A program made the position numbers and the translations under genes. A stretch of DNA of 64,000 bases from NCBI GenBank assembly GCA_905116865.2, contig CAJHNH020006668.1:1176412-1240411 (forward strand), written 5' to 3'. The notes under the pieces were generated by a model. The model was not told the origin of the DNA. It saw nothing but the letters and a program-made list of their open reading frames with translations, and searched no databases. Positions 11,301-25,005 of this stretch are shown one piece after another (position 1 is the first letter of the stretch; the number at the start of each line of letters is the position of its first letter). This DNA is from Candidula unifasciata. Its lineage: Eukaryota > Mollusca > Gastropoda > Stylommatophora > Geomitridae.

Positions 11301-12040
11301 ACATCCCCCCCCCACATACTTAATAAACTCATGGTGTTAGTTAACAATGCTCCTTTAGCTTTGCTCATTATTTCTAAGAGTTTATTCAAGATAAAGGTCT
11401 TTTGAAATTCTGCTTTTATTTTCAACCTCCTTCATATTCTGAATACTGTGCAACTTATTTTACAGGTCGGGTCCACATCAGCACTGTAAAAATGGAAACA
11501 AATCCTGGTACTAAATGGGACAGAACTCAGACCATTGTGTTGACAATATGAACACAAATCATGGCACCACAATAACTCCTCGCATGTCTCAAAATTGCGG
11601 TTCAGTCAAAGTTGCAAAAAAAAAAAAAAAAAAAAAACATTTTTTTTCCCTTTTTCAGTACAAATGGTATGTGTAAAAAAAAAAGTATTACATAATTCAG
11701 ACAATTGTAAATACAAACATAACAAAAAAAGAAACAGTTAACTACACTTTAGTAATGTAGTTAGTACTTCAAAAAATATTAGATATGATCTTTCACAGAC
11801 TACTTAGCAGCTTCACATTTGGTGCTGACTGCAATATATCAGCAGTTTCTATCTCCAATTAGTGGGGTTCAAAAATCCTCATTCCATTTCACATATCAAC
11901 ATTATCCTTTCATTTAAACCAGTCTTTTCTAGCCTAGATTTCCATATGACAAGTGTACTTCTAGTATTAATTAACTGTTGCTGTCTATAGCTTGGGCGTT
12001 GCGAATGTGTTTTGCAATACTGGGTGCGATCTGGCAGCAG
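11300..12040. other. AT-rich non-coding
   Basis: A-rich runs at 11615-11640 and 11680-11690; no gene, array or element recognised. Confidence 0.4.
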
Positions 12041-12047
12041 AATACCT

Positions 12048-12195
12048 TGTGTTGGTTTCGACAGTGGTACCGAGAGCTCATCACTCAGAAAGCAATAGCA
12101 AACTACTGAACGTAAAATCTGCCTAGAAAAACCACAACAGCCAAAACTGCTGGTGTTGATTCTGCAACGTCCTGTCAAGGAAAGACAACTAATTT
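12048..12195 (+). repeat. SINE family A copy
   Basis: Matches the reverse complement of 476-620 over about 145 bp (GGTTTCGACAGTGGTACCGA, CCTAGAAAAACCACAACAGC, TTCTGCAACGTCCTGTC). Confidence 0.7.
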
Positions 12196-13615
12196 ACAAT
12201 TTTAATGAGCTATTTCCTGTAACTCAGCTTCTCATCACACGTTAACAAAATCTGTTCAGTATTATCTACCCACACTGTCTCCGTTCTAGTGATCAAGATT
12301 CAGATTGTACGGATAAAGTTTTCCTACTGACAGTTTCAACACTCAAGTCCTAAAGGATCCTGTGTGTTCCCATGCCTTCAAGAGTTTTTCTGGTAGTGAA
12401 CAGTTAGTTACTGGCAGAGTGTAACATGTTGGGCAGGGATCTGCCTGTAAGAAGCCTGTCATGCAACTGGATTCAAGCCTAGGGAATGCAAAACTGAAAG
12501 ATGTGTCAATCAAGAGATAAAAGCACTGACCTTGATTAAAAATTTGCTTTTTGAACTTCACTTTCCAAAATGAAAATCTACCTGTACACCACCACATTTT
12601 GTATTGATAAGAAATACTTTAAAAGTAACAACACCAAAAACACACACACATCAACCCACCAGCACGGCTTTATTCACACACAGTTTGTACACAAATACTT
12701 GATTGTCTGTGCAACTCACGGCAATGACTGCCATCCTCTCACACCTCTCCAATGAGGCACCTCACATAACCTGAGATCCACTGGCTACAACATTCAAACA
12801 TTACATTTACATAACATCAATGTTTACTGTCAATGTCAAACAACACACAGACCATGTGTGTGGCCATCACACAGTCCTACAAAAATGGCAATGTGAAAGA
12901 AACTGAAGTCTACCTAAGTAATATTCCCAAAGACAGAAGTGGATGAATTTTTCACCGAATTCATACTTTATTGTGGAGATAGAAGCCAAAAATAAAAAAA
13001 AAATAATAAAAACGATCTTTAATATTTTAATGGTTCCTAGAAAATAAGACCTCTTGTATTAATTTTACCTTTAAAAAAAAAAAGAAGAAGAAAGTGCACA
13101 AGAGATTAGTTGTGTGTGCGCATGTGTGTGTGAGTGGGTATAATTGTGTGGTTTCCCCCAGATAAAAACTCTAAATTTGTTTAAACACATTCACATAATC
13201 TTCTTCTGGTGCATCACCACAACTCCAAATCCTGAATTTCACATGACTCCATTTCCTGTTAAAAACCATTGGCCCCTTAAAAGTTGTGTGAGGGCTTATT
13301 TTGGGGTAGGTCTTATTTCCAAGGAAACCCGGCAGCTCACAGCTTTGCCCTGGACAACAACAACACAGATGATACAAAGGTATGAAAATAAACAGCAAGG
13401 ATGAAACAAAACACACAGAACGTGTTGTTACTCCTATCAACGGGAGGAGGAGGATGAGGTGAAACTGCTGGTAATGACACAACATCAAACAAGACAAATC
13501 AGGTGTGCAGACAGACTGGGGGAGCACTGGCATGAATATACCTCTCTGATAGTAGACTGTCCATCACTGTCATGAATCACTGTGTGTGCTATAATTATTA
13601 TGAATTTCTTCATTA
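12195..13615. other. Non-coding; candidate poly(A) region
   Basis: No coding exon recognised; short open frames lack known motifs. Holds the candidate minus-strand poly(A) signal at 12669-12674. Confidence 0.4.
12669..12674 (-). terminator. Candidate distal poly(A) signal with GU-rich downstream element
   Basis: AATAAA on the minus strand followed within 15-35 nt by GTGCTGGTGGG and a run of TG repeats, the textbook arrangement for cleavage. It could end a very long 3'UTR of the betaglycan-like gene (about 13 kb) or belong to an unseen transcript. Confidence 0.3.
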
Positions 13616-13619
13616 GGTT

Positions 13620-13800
13620 CATCTGTTATGCTTTCTTCGAAGTCGTAGTGCATCTGCCTGAGAGGCATGGGACCAACAGTCTGCATACAAATAAGTCAGA
13701 TCTGTCAAACAGATGGGCATGCAACACTCAGGTTCTGGAACAGGACTACAGTCCAGAAGTGGTCAAACAACCAGAACTTTCTGTCAGAAGAAGATCTGTT
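13620..13800 (+). repeat. GAA-tailed retroelement 3' end, copy 3
   Basis: Carries CTGCCTGAGAGGCATGGGAC, AACAGTCTGCATACAAATAA and ACTCAGGTTCTGGAACAGGA; the GAA tail is reduced to GAAGAA. Confidence 0.7.
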
Positions 13801-13854
13801 GTGCAAATAGGGAATGTCTACATGTGCACATACTGAATGTTTTCTTTCATGGAA

Positions 13855-14010
13855 GGTGTGGGTGTGTGTGGGGTTTAAGGTGGGGAATTTAAAGTGCAGC
13901 CAGTGTGTGCAAGGATGTTTGGGTGGGTGGGTGTGTGTGTGGGTGAGTATGTGAGGGTGTGTGTGTAGGTGTGTGTGTGTGTGTGTGGGTGGGTGTGGGT
14001 AGGTGGGCTA
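13855..14010. repeat. GT/GGTGT-rich low-complexity tract
   Basis: Irregular GTGTGTGGGTGGG repeats. The following 14010-15360 shows only simple repeats (a GAT run near 14696-14740, A/T runs at 15075 and 15150) and no gene. Confidence 0.8.
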
Positions 14011-15364
14011 CACATGACTAATTATTTCTCTTTTACGAAATGATGTTTGAATGAACGAACGCGTGCAAGGGGTGGGACTGGAAAGGCAGAAGATTAGACA
14101 GACCAGCATGCCCAGTTGTGAACCCTCTGAAAATAAAAGTTTGTTTGTTCTTCTTGTCTGTGCTTACACCAAACGTACAAGATCTCATAGTTTTTCCTTT
14201 CATCTACACTCTACAGTAAAAGAGGACAGGTAAAGACATAAGTTTAGTTATTTGTGTGTATATAACGGATATACATACAATCTGAGAGACTACTGACCTA
14301 CAGCAGATATAAATAACATCAGCAACAATGCCTGAAAACAAAATTCCTGTAAAATTTCAAGATTTTAAACATTTTAGTTCGTTATTATGTATCACATTTA
14401 GGTTGATAGAGTTATTTTTAACCACCAATAAGCCTTGTGATTTACAACAGATAGTGACCCGTAGCAAAATGACCAATGAAATTATATAAATACAAATATA
14501 TTCATAACTGAGGATAAGCCCTAAATCAACATAATTGATGATTGCAAGGCAAAACTAAATGAACTGTTTCACAGAACACAACATCAATGTTAATACTGAT
14601 GAATAAGGATGGTGGTAATGACAGCTAAATAAAGGCAGATTCTTTGTACAGGTATATCAGTATGTCTGCTAAATAAATAGCTACTGCAATTGCTTGTGAT
14701 GATGATGCTGCTGATGATGGTGGTGGTGATGAGGATGGTAGCCGTGGATGGGAGAAAACAATGACCAGAAAAGAAGACAAATGAACTCTAGAGATACGCT
14801 GGCTTCTAGCTAGGTCCCTACATTACATGAAAATTATGCCTTGCCTCTGACAAAACAACAATTATGACAGATATCCTGAACATAAACAAGTCGTTAGATA
14901 CAATTAAACAGCAACCATATGTTAGATACACAAAATATAGTTGAATCAGCCAACAAAAATAAGTGAACCATATTGTAAGCACTTTTTCATCTTTCCAAAT
15001 GTGCTTTTGACTGTGCCACAGGGAGATATGGGAACCACACCCCATGGCAATGGAAAGCAAGACCTGCTTGTTGAAAAAAAAAATAAAAAAATAAAAAACT
15101 ATCACAATTAGCTGGTGGGATCTTAGGGCCAATGTTTCCTATTGCTATTTTTTTTTTTTCTCTTTTATCTCTATTCCCTTCCTGATCGACCCTTCCACAC
15201 CCCCCACTCAATGAAACACAAGTCATGGTATCCCTGTTCCCATGAATCGCTTCAATACCTGTATCAGTCATGTCTACTTACACGTATCTTGTTATCATAG
15301 CAGAAGCTGGCCTGGATATCTTCTACCATCTGTAATTCACCAAAGAGGATGTCCCTACGGCAAG

Positions 15365-15535
15365 GCTATTCAACTGGTGGCCTGCGGGCCAAATGTGGCC
15401 GCAGTGGCCTATCAAGTGGCCCATAGATCATTGCTAGCTAGTTATATTGTATTAATGACCTTATTATGCTGGGGTTTTGACCTCTGACCCTTGACATTTT
15501 CAAAATGCTGGCCCCTGAGTAAAGTTATCTGAATA
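15365..15535. mobile_element. hAT-like MITE, copy 1
   Basis: Left end CAAGGCTATTCAACTGGTGG followed by CCTGCGGGCC; right end AAGTTATCTGAATAACCCC. Related to 22257-22441. No target duplication seen. Confidence 0.6.
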
Positions 15536-15539
15536 ACCC

Positions 15540-16365
15540 CAATCTAGGGATTCTATCCTTCTCCATCCTCCAAGTGTGTCCTAGTCGAGTCTTTGAAGAC
15601 CGAGAAGTGAAAATGTGAAATATGTAAATATAGTGAATCATATCATCTAAAGCTTGAATACCTCAGAAAGGTAAGCTGAATACTAGGGGTACTCATCAAA
15701 GTGATGCAACCCGGGCATCATTTCCCTGACTCTAAGCCAGGACAGTGATTTTCTCAGTCCCTGTGTTAGCTGAATGTCAGTTCTCTGACCAGCATGGTTC
15801 TGGGCTAGACCAGAAAACTTCAGAGATTCCCAGGAACAAAAAAAACAAACCTTTTAAAAACTGCTAGTACACATTATAGGCATATGGTGCTTGACTCATA
15901 ATTGTTAATACACCAATGACACCAGATGGTTGACGTAGTCAACATCTTGTCAAGAGATTTATTTTTAAGAAGGTTTAAAACCTCTCTGATGAATTTAGAA
16001 ACCACTGTTTGGAGGGGTTCAGTTCTGCTAGTGAGGTTAGCTACCATGACTGCCATCTAGATGAAATGCCTCCTCAGGTTGGCTTTTCTATTTAAAATAG
16101 CCTTCCACAGATGGATCTGATTTCTGGCCACATTTTTAAATAGATCTCAGGAAACCGGGACAGATCCAGCTTAATAAAGCGTGTAAAGTTGAAGGCCACC
16201 AGCAAAATACTGACAATAACACCCATCTTGTTGCAGACTAGAATAAAAACAGTATGTGTTTCGCAACATATTTTTTCAATTTGTCACATGGCACGGAAAT
16301 GGGCACTTTAACTTTCACAATACAGCTGGAGACCAGCAAACATACAGGACTAGCAGCTAATTAAC

Positions 16366-16451
<86 letters not shown>

Positions 16452-19400
16452 CGTGTGTGTGTGTGTGTGAGTGTGTATATGAGTATGTGTGCATGTATGT
16501 ATGTCTCAAATATACCACTGAAAGAAAAAAAAGCTGAACTAAGCCCTACGGCTGGTTGACCAGCAGATCATATACAAAAGACAACAAAATTATGCCAGAC
16601 AAGTAAAACTGATACATTGAAGACACAGTAAATACACAAAAATATGATATATGTACACTGTGTGTCACTGTTATTCAATCATGAGGACTTCATCAAGTAA
16701 AATGCATTTGTAAACAAATTTCTGAAAAAAAAACCAAGGAATATAAAATAAATGGGATAAATTCAAGAGAGGTGAAGAAATAAGAGAAATATCTGGGCAA
16801 CCTCTAGTATCAAAAGTTATAAGACAGAGAGAATGGCAATATACTAGACACACCGGAGATGAGAAACTGAAAGGTTGAGGATATGAGGACATCCAAGAGA
16901 AACCCTAAAGTGAATGTTGATGAGAGAGGCCAAGGGTGCTGGACTGGATTCCATCCATGATATCCAGGTGACTGCACAGGAGAGAATAGATTGGACAAAT
17001 GGACTGCGAGCCCTATATGACATAAAATTGCACAATAGGAAAATAAACGAATGAATGAAAAACCAGTACATAATCATACCAGAGTTCTATGGAAACTGTT
17101 CAAGGACTTGCTTAGGACAATTGACCTGGGACTGCTCAGACATGTTCTAATGTAAGCTGTTACTAAATATCCCCTTCTGCCCTAGTCAGTAGAAGTGCCT
17201 TATTCTATCTACTTCAACCCTTGGTTGCTGAGGTACTTTATTAACCTTTTCTGTGCAAAGATGCTGTAGTTATTCTTCTTCCTCCAGGGTTGAAGATGCA
17301 TCTTAGACTTTTCCTATTCTACCAGTGGATGTAGGAATACTTAAGTCCTTCTCTTTCTACCCTATCTAAATTTACTTTACTGACTGTAACTAAACACAAA
17401 AAGCATTATTGTTTTTTAAATTTCAAAATTGCCTGCTACCAAATGACCCTAGACATTCGTGGCATGAGGCAGTTTGGTATTCAATTAACCACTCCACTCT
17501 GTTTACACATATTTTCTAATACTGGTGGTGGTGTTGCAACTTTTCTGACCACCAAAGACAAAATAACATTCGTTTAATCTGAACACAATTTAAATAATGA
17601 GAATTCAGTACAAACTCTCCATGAGGTAGACAATAAAGGGCAGGCTACCGCAGAGTATAACCAACTGAAGCAAAATTTACAGAAATACCAGTGCATTAAG
17701 TACCATTACTGAATTACTGCCTCATGTATATCTAGCAGCACTAAGGGCAAGTTACTGTGAAACCAATCATCATCAGTTATGGGAATATCCCTTCACACTG
17801 AACATAAAAAAAGGGCAGATTACTACTGATGTGTATTATAAACCAAAGTACCAGACTACAGAGTTGTCTCTAACATTTTGAAAACATTGTGACAACTGGA
17901 AAGATCAGTTGAAAAGGGGGGGTAGAGGTAGACCAAGAGAGATGATGCTGGATGGCAAGGTAGTTTATATCATATCAAGAGAGCTGTTCCAGTACAGAAA
18001 TCTAGTTACAGAGGACTAAGTTAGACTACATGATCTGTGGAGACACTGAGAACATGAGCGCCTGACGCCAGATATTGGCATCTGTGGAGACACATGATGA
18101 TGGCAGGACACAAGATTGCAGGCAAACAGCTATGGTTATTAAGATTATGTCTGAGAACATTTGTTTATCAAGCACTAAACCTTTAGATAAAAGAACATGT
18201 GTACATACATGATCAAGCATGAACTTCCACACAAATGTGTACAGATATAACCATGTACACAAATGTGTCCATGTATGACACCTGTTCAAAAAGTATCTGG
18301 CTTGTGGCCAGGGAAAACATAATAACCCACTAGGATGTTTGACTTTAATCTCCTTCAAAACAGTAACGATCGCCAATCATCCACCACTGTCAAAACATCC
18401 TCACAAAAAATTTGTAAAAAATTGACTTCCAGTGCCAAAGAATTGTTTTCCCTAAAGAAACAGAGAGAAATGAATGGACTAACAGCTTCAAGCAAAACTG
18501 GTCGCAGAAATCATGAATTTAACATGGCAGCGAGCATTCAAAGTTACGACGGCAGGGAGTGCGACAAGGTAGCCAGGCATAACTGTCACCCAATCACATA
18601 ATGTGTGATCAAGGCAGTCAAGATCATGTAAAACATAAACCTCACAGATAAGATCATGTACAAAAACAAACAAAAAATTACAGAATTCAAAAGATAATAA
18701 TTTCAACTTAAACCACTCTAAAGGCATGAAATTCAAGTGAACTTACAGATTTACAGAAATACAACATGTGACTGAAATTTGTAAAGATATCTAATGCAGC
18801 TTGTTTATTAGAGGGGCTAGGGGGGGTACTGCATGAAACACAGATGAGAACTTTCAGTCCAATATAGTGAAAAGGCAGTCCGACAGTTACAGTTTTGAAA
18901 TGTCTGCTTCTGATCACAGTCTTCTGTTGCATTTCCCCCTCATATATGGACTGAAAATGCGCAGTTCCATCACCCAGCTACTGGGATGAGCGCAAAGTTT
19001 AACAATGAGTATAACAAGAAGAATTACTACAAACAGTCTAAGCTTGTTAGATAAGGATTTCTGTTTGAAGATTACAAGGCAATCCTTGCTCAAGAATCAT
19101 TTTTAACTTTTGGAATAAAATAAAAGTTCAATCTAGCCACATCAGCACTCACAGTATTGTTGTTTTGGCCAAATTACATTGTGCTAGATTTGCAGAGCAG
19201 AGATCAGTAAATATCTCAGGAGATTCAAACACTGAATGATCATGACAGAAGGTGGGCGCTGCTACATTTTATAATGGAGAATGAAGCTTAGTTTTAAAAA
19301 CATAGCTTCATATAACATGTTCACAAGAATCTGTTTATGAGAAATATGCTGTTTCTTTGTAATCAAGTGGTTATTATGTGACAAAAGTGACTATTTCTGA

Positions 19401-21720
19401 CTTTTCAAAGAAAATATTTTTTTTTTAAATAACTAAAACGATCTACAGAATTTTCTAAGCTAAATAAAGGGAAAGAGGTTTTATATTACGAAAGCACGAC
19501 AAGATAGTACATAACATACAAGTGGTTGTTTCTCACTAACCAAGAAAGAACAGTATATTCTAAAAAAAAAAAAAAAAAAAAATACAAAAAAATTAAGTGG
19601 CTTTAACTCATAAGTGGAATACTGATAAAGATCCACCTAAACTAGTTTACGCAGACAAATAAATATAACAGTGACTGTAAAGGAGACAGACAAATAGAAC
19701 ACATTTAGACATCAACTGATAAAGGAAAAATACCTTTTCTAGGAAGGAAACACAAACACACACAAAAACCTGAGTGGATGACCGGACAGCCACGACTGGC
19801 AACGTCCAAGATTGCACAATGAATAGCAAAAATAATATGTGGTATTTAAAAATAAGACGACAAAGTTATATTCCTCTTCTTTCTCTTGCTTATACACACT
19901 GCCGCGGATGGGTGTTACAATCTGCATTTTCCTAGGAGACTCTTGCAGGACAGTAAAGAAGTTTGCTTCAGGGAAATCTTCAACACTGATTTTCTTCACA
20001 ATCTTTCACTATACTGTCCTGGACTGGCTTCTCACATAACTACAAAGTTTCTCCTTGTAACTGTTTGCTGTGTGCGGAAAGCATCAGCAGATGTCCTGTC
20101 TAGTGAGCCTTTATGAGGCAGAAACAAGTTCTCACCACCTTTCTCACTTACGGCCAAAACTGAGAGAGTATTGCACCTGTGACACACTTTTCTTGACTCA
20201 GTTTCCACTGTTTTTCACTGAAGTGTTGATGTCTGGTCTCTTCTTCGCATACATAAAAACAGCATAACAGTGCATCTTGATGTATAAATTACACACAGCA
20301 CATGATAATTTAGCATGTATGCACAATTGAAATATCAGACACATTTCTCCAACTGACCCGTATAACCCAGCTCACTGGCTGTGAAATAGGAGAAGAAAAA
20401 AAAACAACCTGTTCATTATATAAAACATTTTTTTACAGGAATTATACAGTTATGATCTTTGTGGAAGCCAGGGCTGCAACAGTTGCTTCTTCAGTGACAC
20501 CTAATCTGGGCTTTCGTTTGTTTCCCACCCTAACTATCCATTCATAAATCAGTTTGTCCCCTCTGGGCTGCTACCACCCTAAAACTGAACAAATCTCAAC
20601 CTGGATGGCAGACCAACAGGTAAATCCCAGATACCCTGTTCAACTTCCAAAGAAGTTATAATCATTAAGCATACCGCAGCCTGGTGTAACCTGCAGTCCT
20701 GAGGAGCAAGGACAAACTGTGTTCAACTCCCTGACATTCTCTTCACAGCTTCTTGTTCAAATTGTCTTTGGTATCTTCCTTTTCCTGATAGTCTGTTACA
20801 AGGCATACAGAAACAACTTCAACTAAGCAAAATTCCTAGTTACACTGAGAACTTTTTCTTTCTTTAAAAATTTTTTTTAAAATTACTTTTTCAACTGTGT
20901 CTAGCTCTACAATATTATCTTTAAATCTTCTTCTCAGACTGACTTTGGTCTCAGCATGATTTTATATTCCTATCAGAGTCTGGTACAAGGCGTATAAGAT
21001 AACATAACCCTTGACCCAAAAGGGTTGTGGAGGTGTATCAATGGAAGCACTGACATACAAAACTCTCCATCTTTCTCGTCTTCCGCTTGCTGAAAAAGTG
21101 TATTATTACTAAGTCCTGTCCATTTCTTGATGTTGCGATTCCAGTTTCTTCTTTGCCCTCCTCTTCTTCGACTACCCCCATATTCCTTGAAGTAAAAAAA
21201 AAAAAAGTATTCGCAACTGAATCATGTCTCGCCATGTACTTGAACCAAGTTAGCTTGCCATGTTTCACCACAGCCAAGAGAGGCTCCTGATGTCCTGCAA
21301 ATTTGTTTATTGTGTCTCTGACATATTTATTTGTTTTATGTTATAAATAACAAGGCATCTAAAAAAATAAAGTTAAAACTGTGTCACATTAAAGCAAATA
21401 TAAAATTTCTGTTCTTTGTTTCAACAACACACACAAAAACTGTCACAAATCCCCCAAATACAAACTAGTCTTGATTACTAATGAAAGCAGCTATCTTCAA
21501 GAATTAAAAAAAAAAATGTATCATTATAAAAGGACAAAACTCACATCTTCTAAACTCTAAATCAAACATAAAATATTACAAGATCTAGTTTATTCCAAAG
21601 TACAGCTCTTCAAAAGCGTTACTTGAATACTAGAATAACTACACCTAACTTCCTGAGAACTATGAAGCAAAACATGTTCTATTTGCCTTATGATGTTCAA
21701 ACACAGGTTTATTATGCCAG
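15540..21720. other. Quiet AT-rich region downstream of the gene
   Basis: No convincing exon on either strand. Holds an AT/GT compound microsatellite (16365-16500) and A runs (19560-19585 and others). A minus-strand open frame at 19739-19999 matches nothing I know. It could be part of a long 3'UTR or intergenic. Confidence 0.45.
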
Positions 21721-21723
21721 TGT

Positions 21724-21803
21724 TATGGCAAACTACTGGAGGTAACTTTGCCTAGAAAAACAACAGGGTTGGTTCTGCAACGTTCTGTAAAGGATACGCA
21801 ACT
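21724..21803 (+). repeat. SINE family A fragment
   Basis: Shares GGCAAACTACTGGAGGTAAC, TTTGCCTAGAAAAAC and TTCTGCAACGTTCTGTAAAG with the copies at 476 and 12048. Confidence 0.7.
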
Positions 21804-21804
21804 A

Positions 21805-22090
21805 ACCTTATGCCAGTGTTGGCTTGTTTTTCTAATGTGATGCCTTATCTTCACACTAACTTGCCTAGCTCTGTCAAAACCGATTACTTTTTGCCTCGAT
21901 TTGCCACTATGATGCTTTATCCTTGAAATAACTTGCCTAACTTCTGAAACTGCAAATCCCTTGCCTTGTTTTGCTAATCTGATGCCTTGCACTGACAAAC
22001 TTTCTATAACTACTAACACCTGGCCTAGTTCTGCCTTGCACTGACAATAGTACTGTTAATGTTAATTTCTGGCGCTATTCTGCCATGTTT
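21805..22090. repeat. Diverged tandem repeat, about 70 bp
   Basis: Recurring TGATGCCTT...ACTTGCCTAG...TTGCC blocks, three to four worn units. Confidence 0.5.
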
Positions 22091-22256
22091 ACACCAGACT
22101 ATATCTCATCTTGCAGTTCAATTCTGCTTCAAGAAACATGGAGAGAAGTTGTGTTTATTCTCCTGCCCAGATGACTCTCTGCCTGTCTTTACTGGCCTGT
22201 ATTGTGGTTGGGATGTCACACATCTGTATGCATTATGGCCGCACTGCTGCCCTAGA

Positions 22257-22441
22257 ACAAGGCTATTTAACTAGCGGCCCGAGGACCAAATCTGGCCCGC
22301 AGAGGCTTAGCAAGTGGCCCTCGGATCACTGCCAGTTGTATTGTATGAATAATCTATCTAGGCTCAGGCTCAGATCTGTGGCCTGCGACGACACCCAGTT
22401 TTAAAATGTTGGCCAAAGAATAAACTTAATTGAATATCCCA
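22257..22441. mobile_element. hAT-like MITE, copy 2, with 8-bp target duplication
   Basis: 185-bp element between two identical GCCCTAGA octamers (22249-22256 and 22442-22449). The left part reads AAGGCTATTTAACTAGCGGC, matching the element at 15365. Confidence 0.75.
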
Positions 22442-22594
22442 GCCCTAGAACATGGTGATATCAAGTAGCTCAGTGGTTACTGATTTAGGGTCATGTTTTA
22501 AAAAAAAAAAAGGGGGGGGGGGAGGGGGCAACATAATTAACATAAATAAAAAGGGCAAATGGATTTAAGAATTGGAACTACAAACATACAGAAG

Positions 22595-22597
<3 letters not shown>

Positions 22598-22642
<45 letters not shown>
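22598..22642. repeat. Uninterrupted G run of 45
   Basis: Read directly. Lengths of such runs are often uncertain in assemblies. Would be a C run in a minus-strand transcript. Confidence 0.85.
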
Positions 22643-22644
<2 letters not shown>

Positions 22645-23269
22645 ATGTTCATGTTTACCACACACACACAAAATGTTTTTGTTAACAAATAGAACATAAA
22701 AAAAAGCTTATGTTAACAAATGTAAACTCAAAGGACACTTGTAAGTCAGACAACCAATATAAAACAAAGTTAATCACCTTCGTGAAATGCAACTGAAAAC
22801 ATATTATATTAATAAACATTACTGTCTCTGAACACAAGATAAACAATGAACACTGTCCACAATCAACTGAACAAACAACAACCCAAAGAAAACCACTTAG
22901 ATCATCTTTGTAGTGTGGTAATGAAATTAAACTAATAATAAACACTTTCTTCTAAGATGTGGAATCTAGATAAACAGATTTAAGCAATCTTAAGAAATAA
23001 ATTACATTTTAAAGGTTCTTAAAAAAAATATATAAAAACAAGCAACAAGACTTCTGAACTGTCGATCAGATCTGATCTTTTCCTTCAATCACTGGGTGCC
23101 AAAACAGAATTTGTCAAGGCACTTTCTTTGTGGGTGGATTTCTGATGATTAGAAATCTTCGGCTGCTTATGTCTGATCCTTGGCATTTCTTGTGCCATTT
23201 AAAAAAAGGGCAGATTAAAAAAAAAAAAAAAATTAACAACTATAAATAAAGTTTTAGACCATTTATCTC

Positions 23270-23710
23270 CCAAAATATTTAATAAATTTGATAATTTAAA
23301 GCCATATTTCTCCCAAAAGATTAAATAAAGGTAACTGCTTTAAGCCATTCATCTCCTTAAAGATTAAATCAATTTATCTATTTTAAGTCATTTAGGCACA
23401 TGAGATTAAATCAAATTAACTGTTTTGAGCCATTAAGGCATATTATGTGAAATAAATTTAACTGTTTTAAGCCACCTGGGCACAAGAGATGAAATCAATT
23501 AAACAGTTTTGAGCCACTTAGGCATATTAGATAAAATCAATTTAACTCTTCTGAGCCAATTAGGCACAAGAGATGAAATCAATTAAACAGTTTTGAGCCA
23601 CTTAGGCATATTAGATAAAATCAATTTAACTGTTCTGAGCCATTTAGGCACAAGGGATGAAATCAATCGAACTATTTAAAGCCACTTGGGCAAAAGAGAT
23701 GAAATAATTT
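23270..23710. repeat. Diverged tandem repeat, about 57 bp
   Basis: About eight units built on GAGATGAAATCAATTAAACA, GTTTTGAGCCACTTAGGCA. Two neighbouring units near 23505-23640 are almost identical. Confidence 0.8.
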
Positions 23711-24580
23711 AACTAAAAAAAAATATAAATTCATATTTTCTGTGCACTGGATAATGGCTACAACCAAATGCTGGCAACTTCCTATAATCATTATATGTTG
23801 AGCCAAATGTCTAATGATTACATCATACAATGCTTCATATACGGGTAACCTATACATCTCATTTCTGAAAGAGGATGCAAGTTTTAAGATAACACAGGCA
23901 CCAATCAACCAATTCCTTATTTTGCTAGTTAAATATAAGAGCTGATTAAAATATAATTAATATTTTGTAAATTAACAGATCCATATCTTCAACCCAGATC
24001 ATCTTAAGAAAAAAAGACCCAAAAAAAAAAAAAAAAAAAGACAAAAAAAGAATTTCTGTTGACAAAAAAAAAAAAAGCTTATGTTAACAGTCTAAAAAAA
24101 AAAAATTCCAGTTTATCTGACAGTAGTTTTCAGAAAAGGTAACCAATATTATAATCATGTTACACATTTTACAACTAAAAAAAAAAAAACATGTTACAAA
24201 ATAAAACTGCCAACAGGCACGTGATAAATACATTTCTGAAAACAAAACGACCAAATTATGCTTTGGGAGCTGAGATTCAAAACACACATGAAACACAACA
24301 ATGCTTTCGGTAAAAGATCATCAAGCAGTATTATCGCTAGCTGCCATGCCACCTCTGTAGACTAGATGTGACTGTTGTGTCGAAAAAATGTATTCAATGA
24401 AGTCAAGGTAACAGAAACATCCTCCATTGTTGCCTAACAACAACAACAGTTGAATACAATAATCCAGTTGTCCATTATTCATGGCTAAATGGTGAAAAAC
24501 AGTAATTCAAATGTAAATTTATCACCACAAAAAGATGTATAGTTCCTCTCCTTCTTTTCGCTCACTTGAAATAAATTGTT

Positions 24581-24586
24581 TTTATT
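24581..24586 (-). terminator. Possible poly(A) signal AATAAA for the betaglycan-like gene
   Basis: First AATAAA on the minus strand downstream of the stop, about 1.1 kb into the presumed 3'UTR. No clear GU-rich downstream element follows, so it is only a candidate. Confidence 0.25.
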
Positions 24587-24639
24587 TGTAATGTTGTCCC
24601 CTGTGTACACTTCACTGTCTTTTTGTTTGTTTTTATGGT

Positions 24640-25005
24640 TCCGATCAAAGCAGAGAACTGGATGTACATTCTTCACCATGAAATGATGAATACTGTAATC
24701 GAATGTAAATGATAAATGCAGACATCCGAGTATCAATTCTTTGCCACACAATGATGAATACAGATATCTGGATGTCAGTTCTTCATTATGGAATGAAGAC
24801 TACATCCAACTGTCAGTTCTTCACCATGAAATGATAAATACAGACATCCGGATGTCATTTCTACACCATGAAGCAGTGAAGAGAGACATTCGGATGTATA
24901 CATTTTTCACCAGAAAATGATGAATACTGACATCTAGATGTCAAGTCTTCACCATAAAATGATTCACACAGACATCCAAATGTCAATTGTTTACACCACG
25001 AATGA
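24640..25005. repeat. Diverged tandem repeat, about 45 bp, with palindromic core
   Basis: Roughly eight units on TTCACCATGAAATGATGAAT and ACAGACATCCGGATGTCA. The core is a 14-nt palindrome in several units (GACATCCGGATGTC at 24843-24856, GACATCTAGATGTC at 24929-24942). Lies 0.7-1.1 kb downstream of the stop codon, so probably in the 3'UTR. Confidence 0.75.

Noticed and set aside
18026..18601. Overlapping frames on both strands as genes
   Set aside because: Short, overlapping and without motifs; composition of non-coding DNA.
19739..19999. Minus-strand frame EDFPEANFFTVLQESPRK as an exon
   Set aside because: No recognised homology, no good splice pair, and it lies after the stop codon of the gene.
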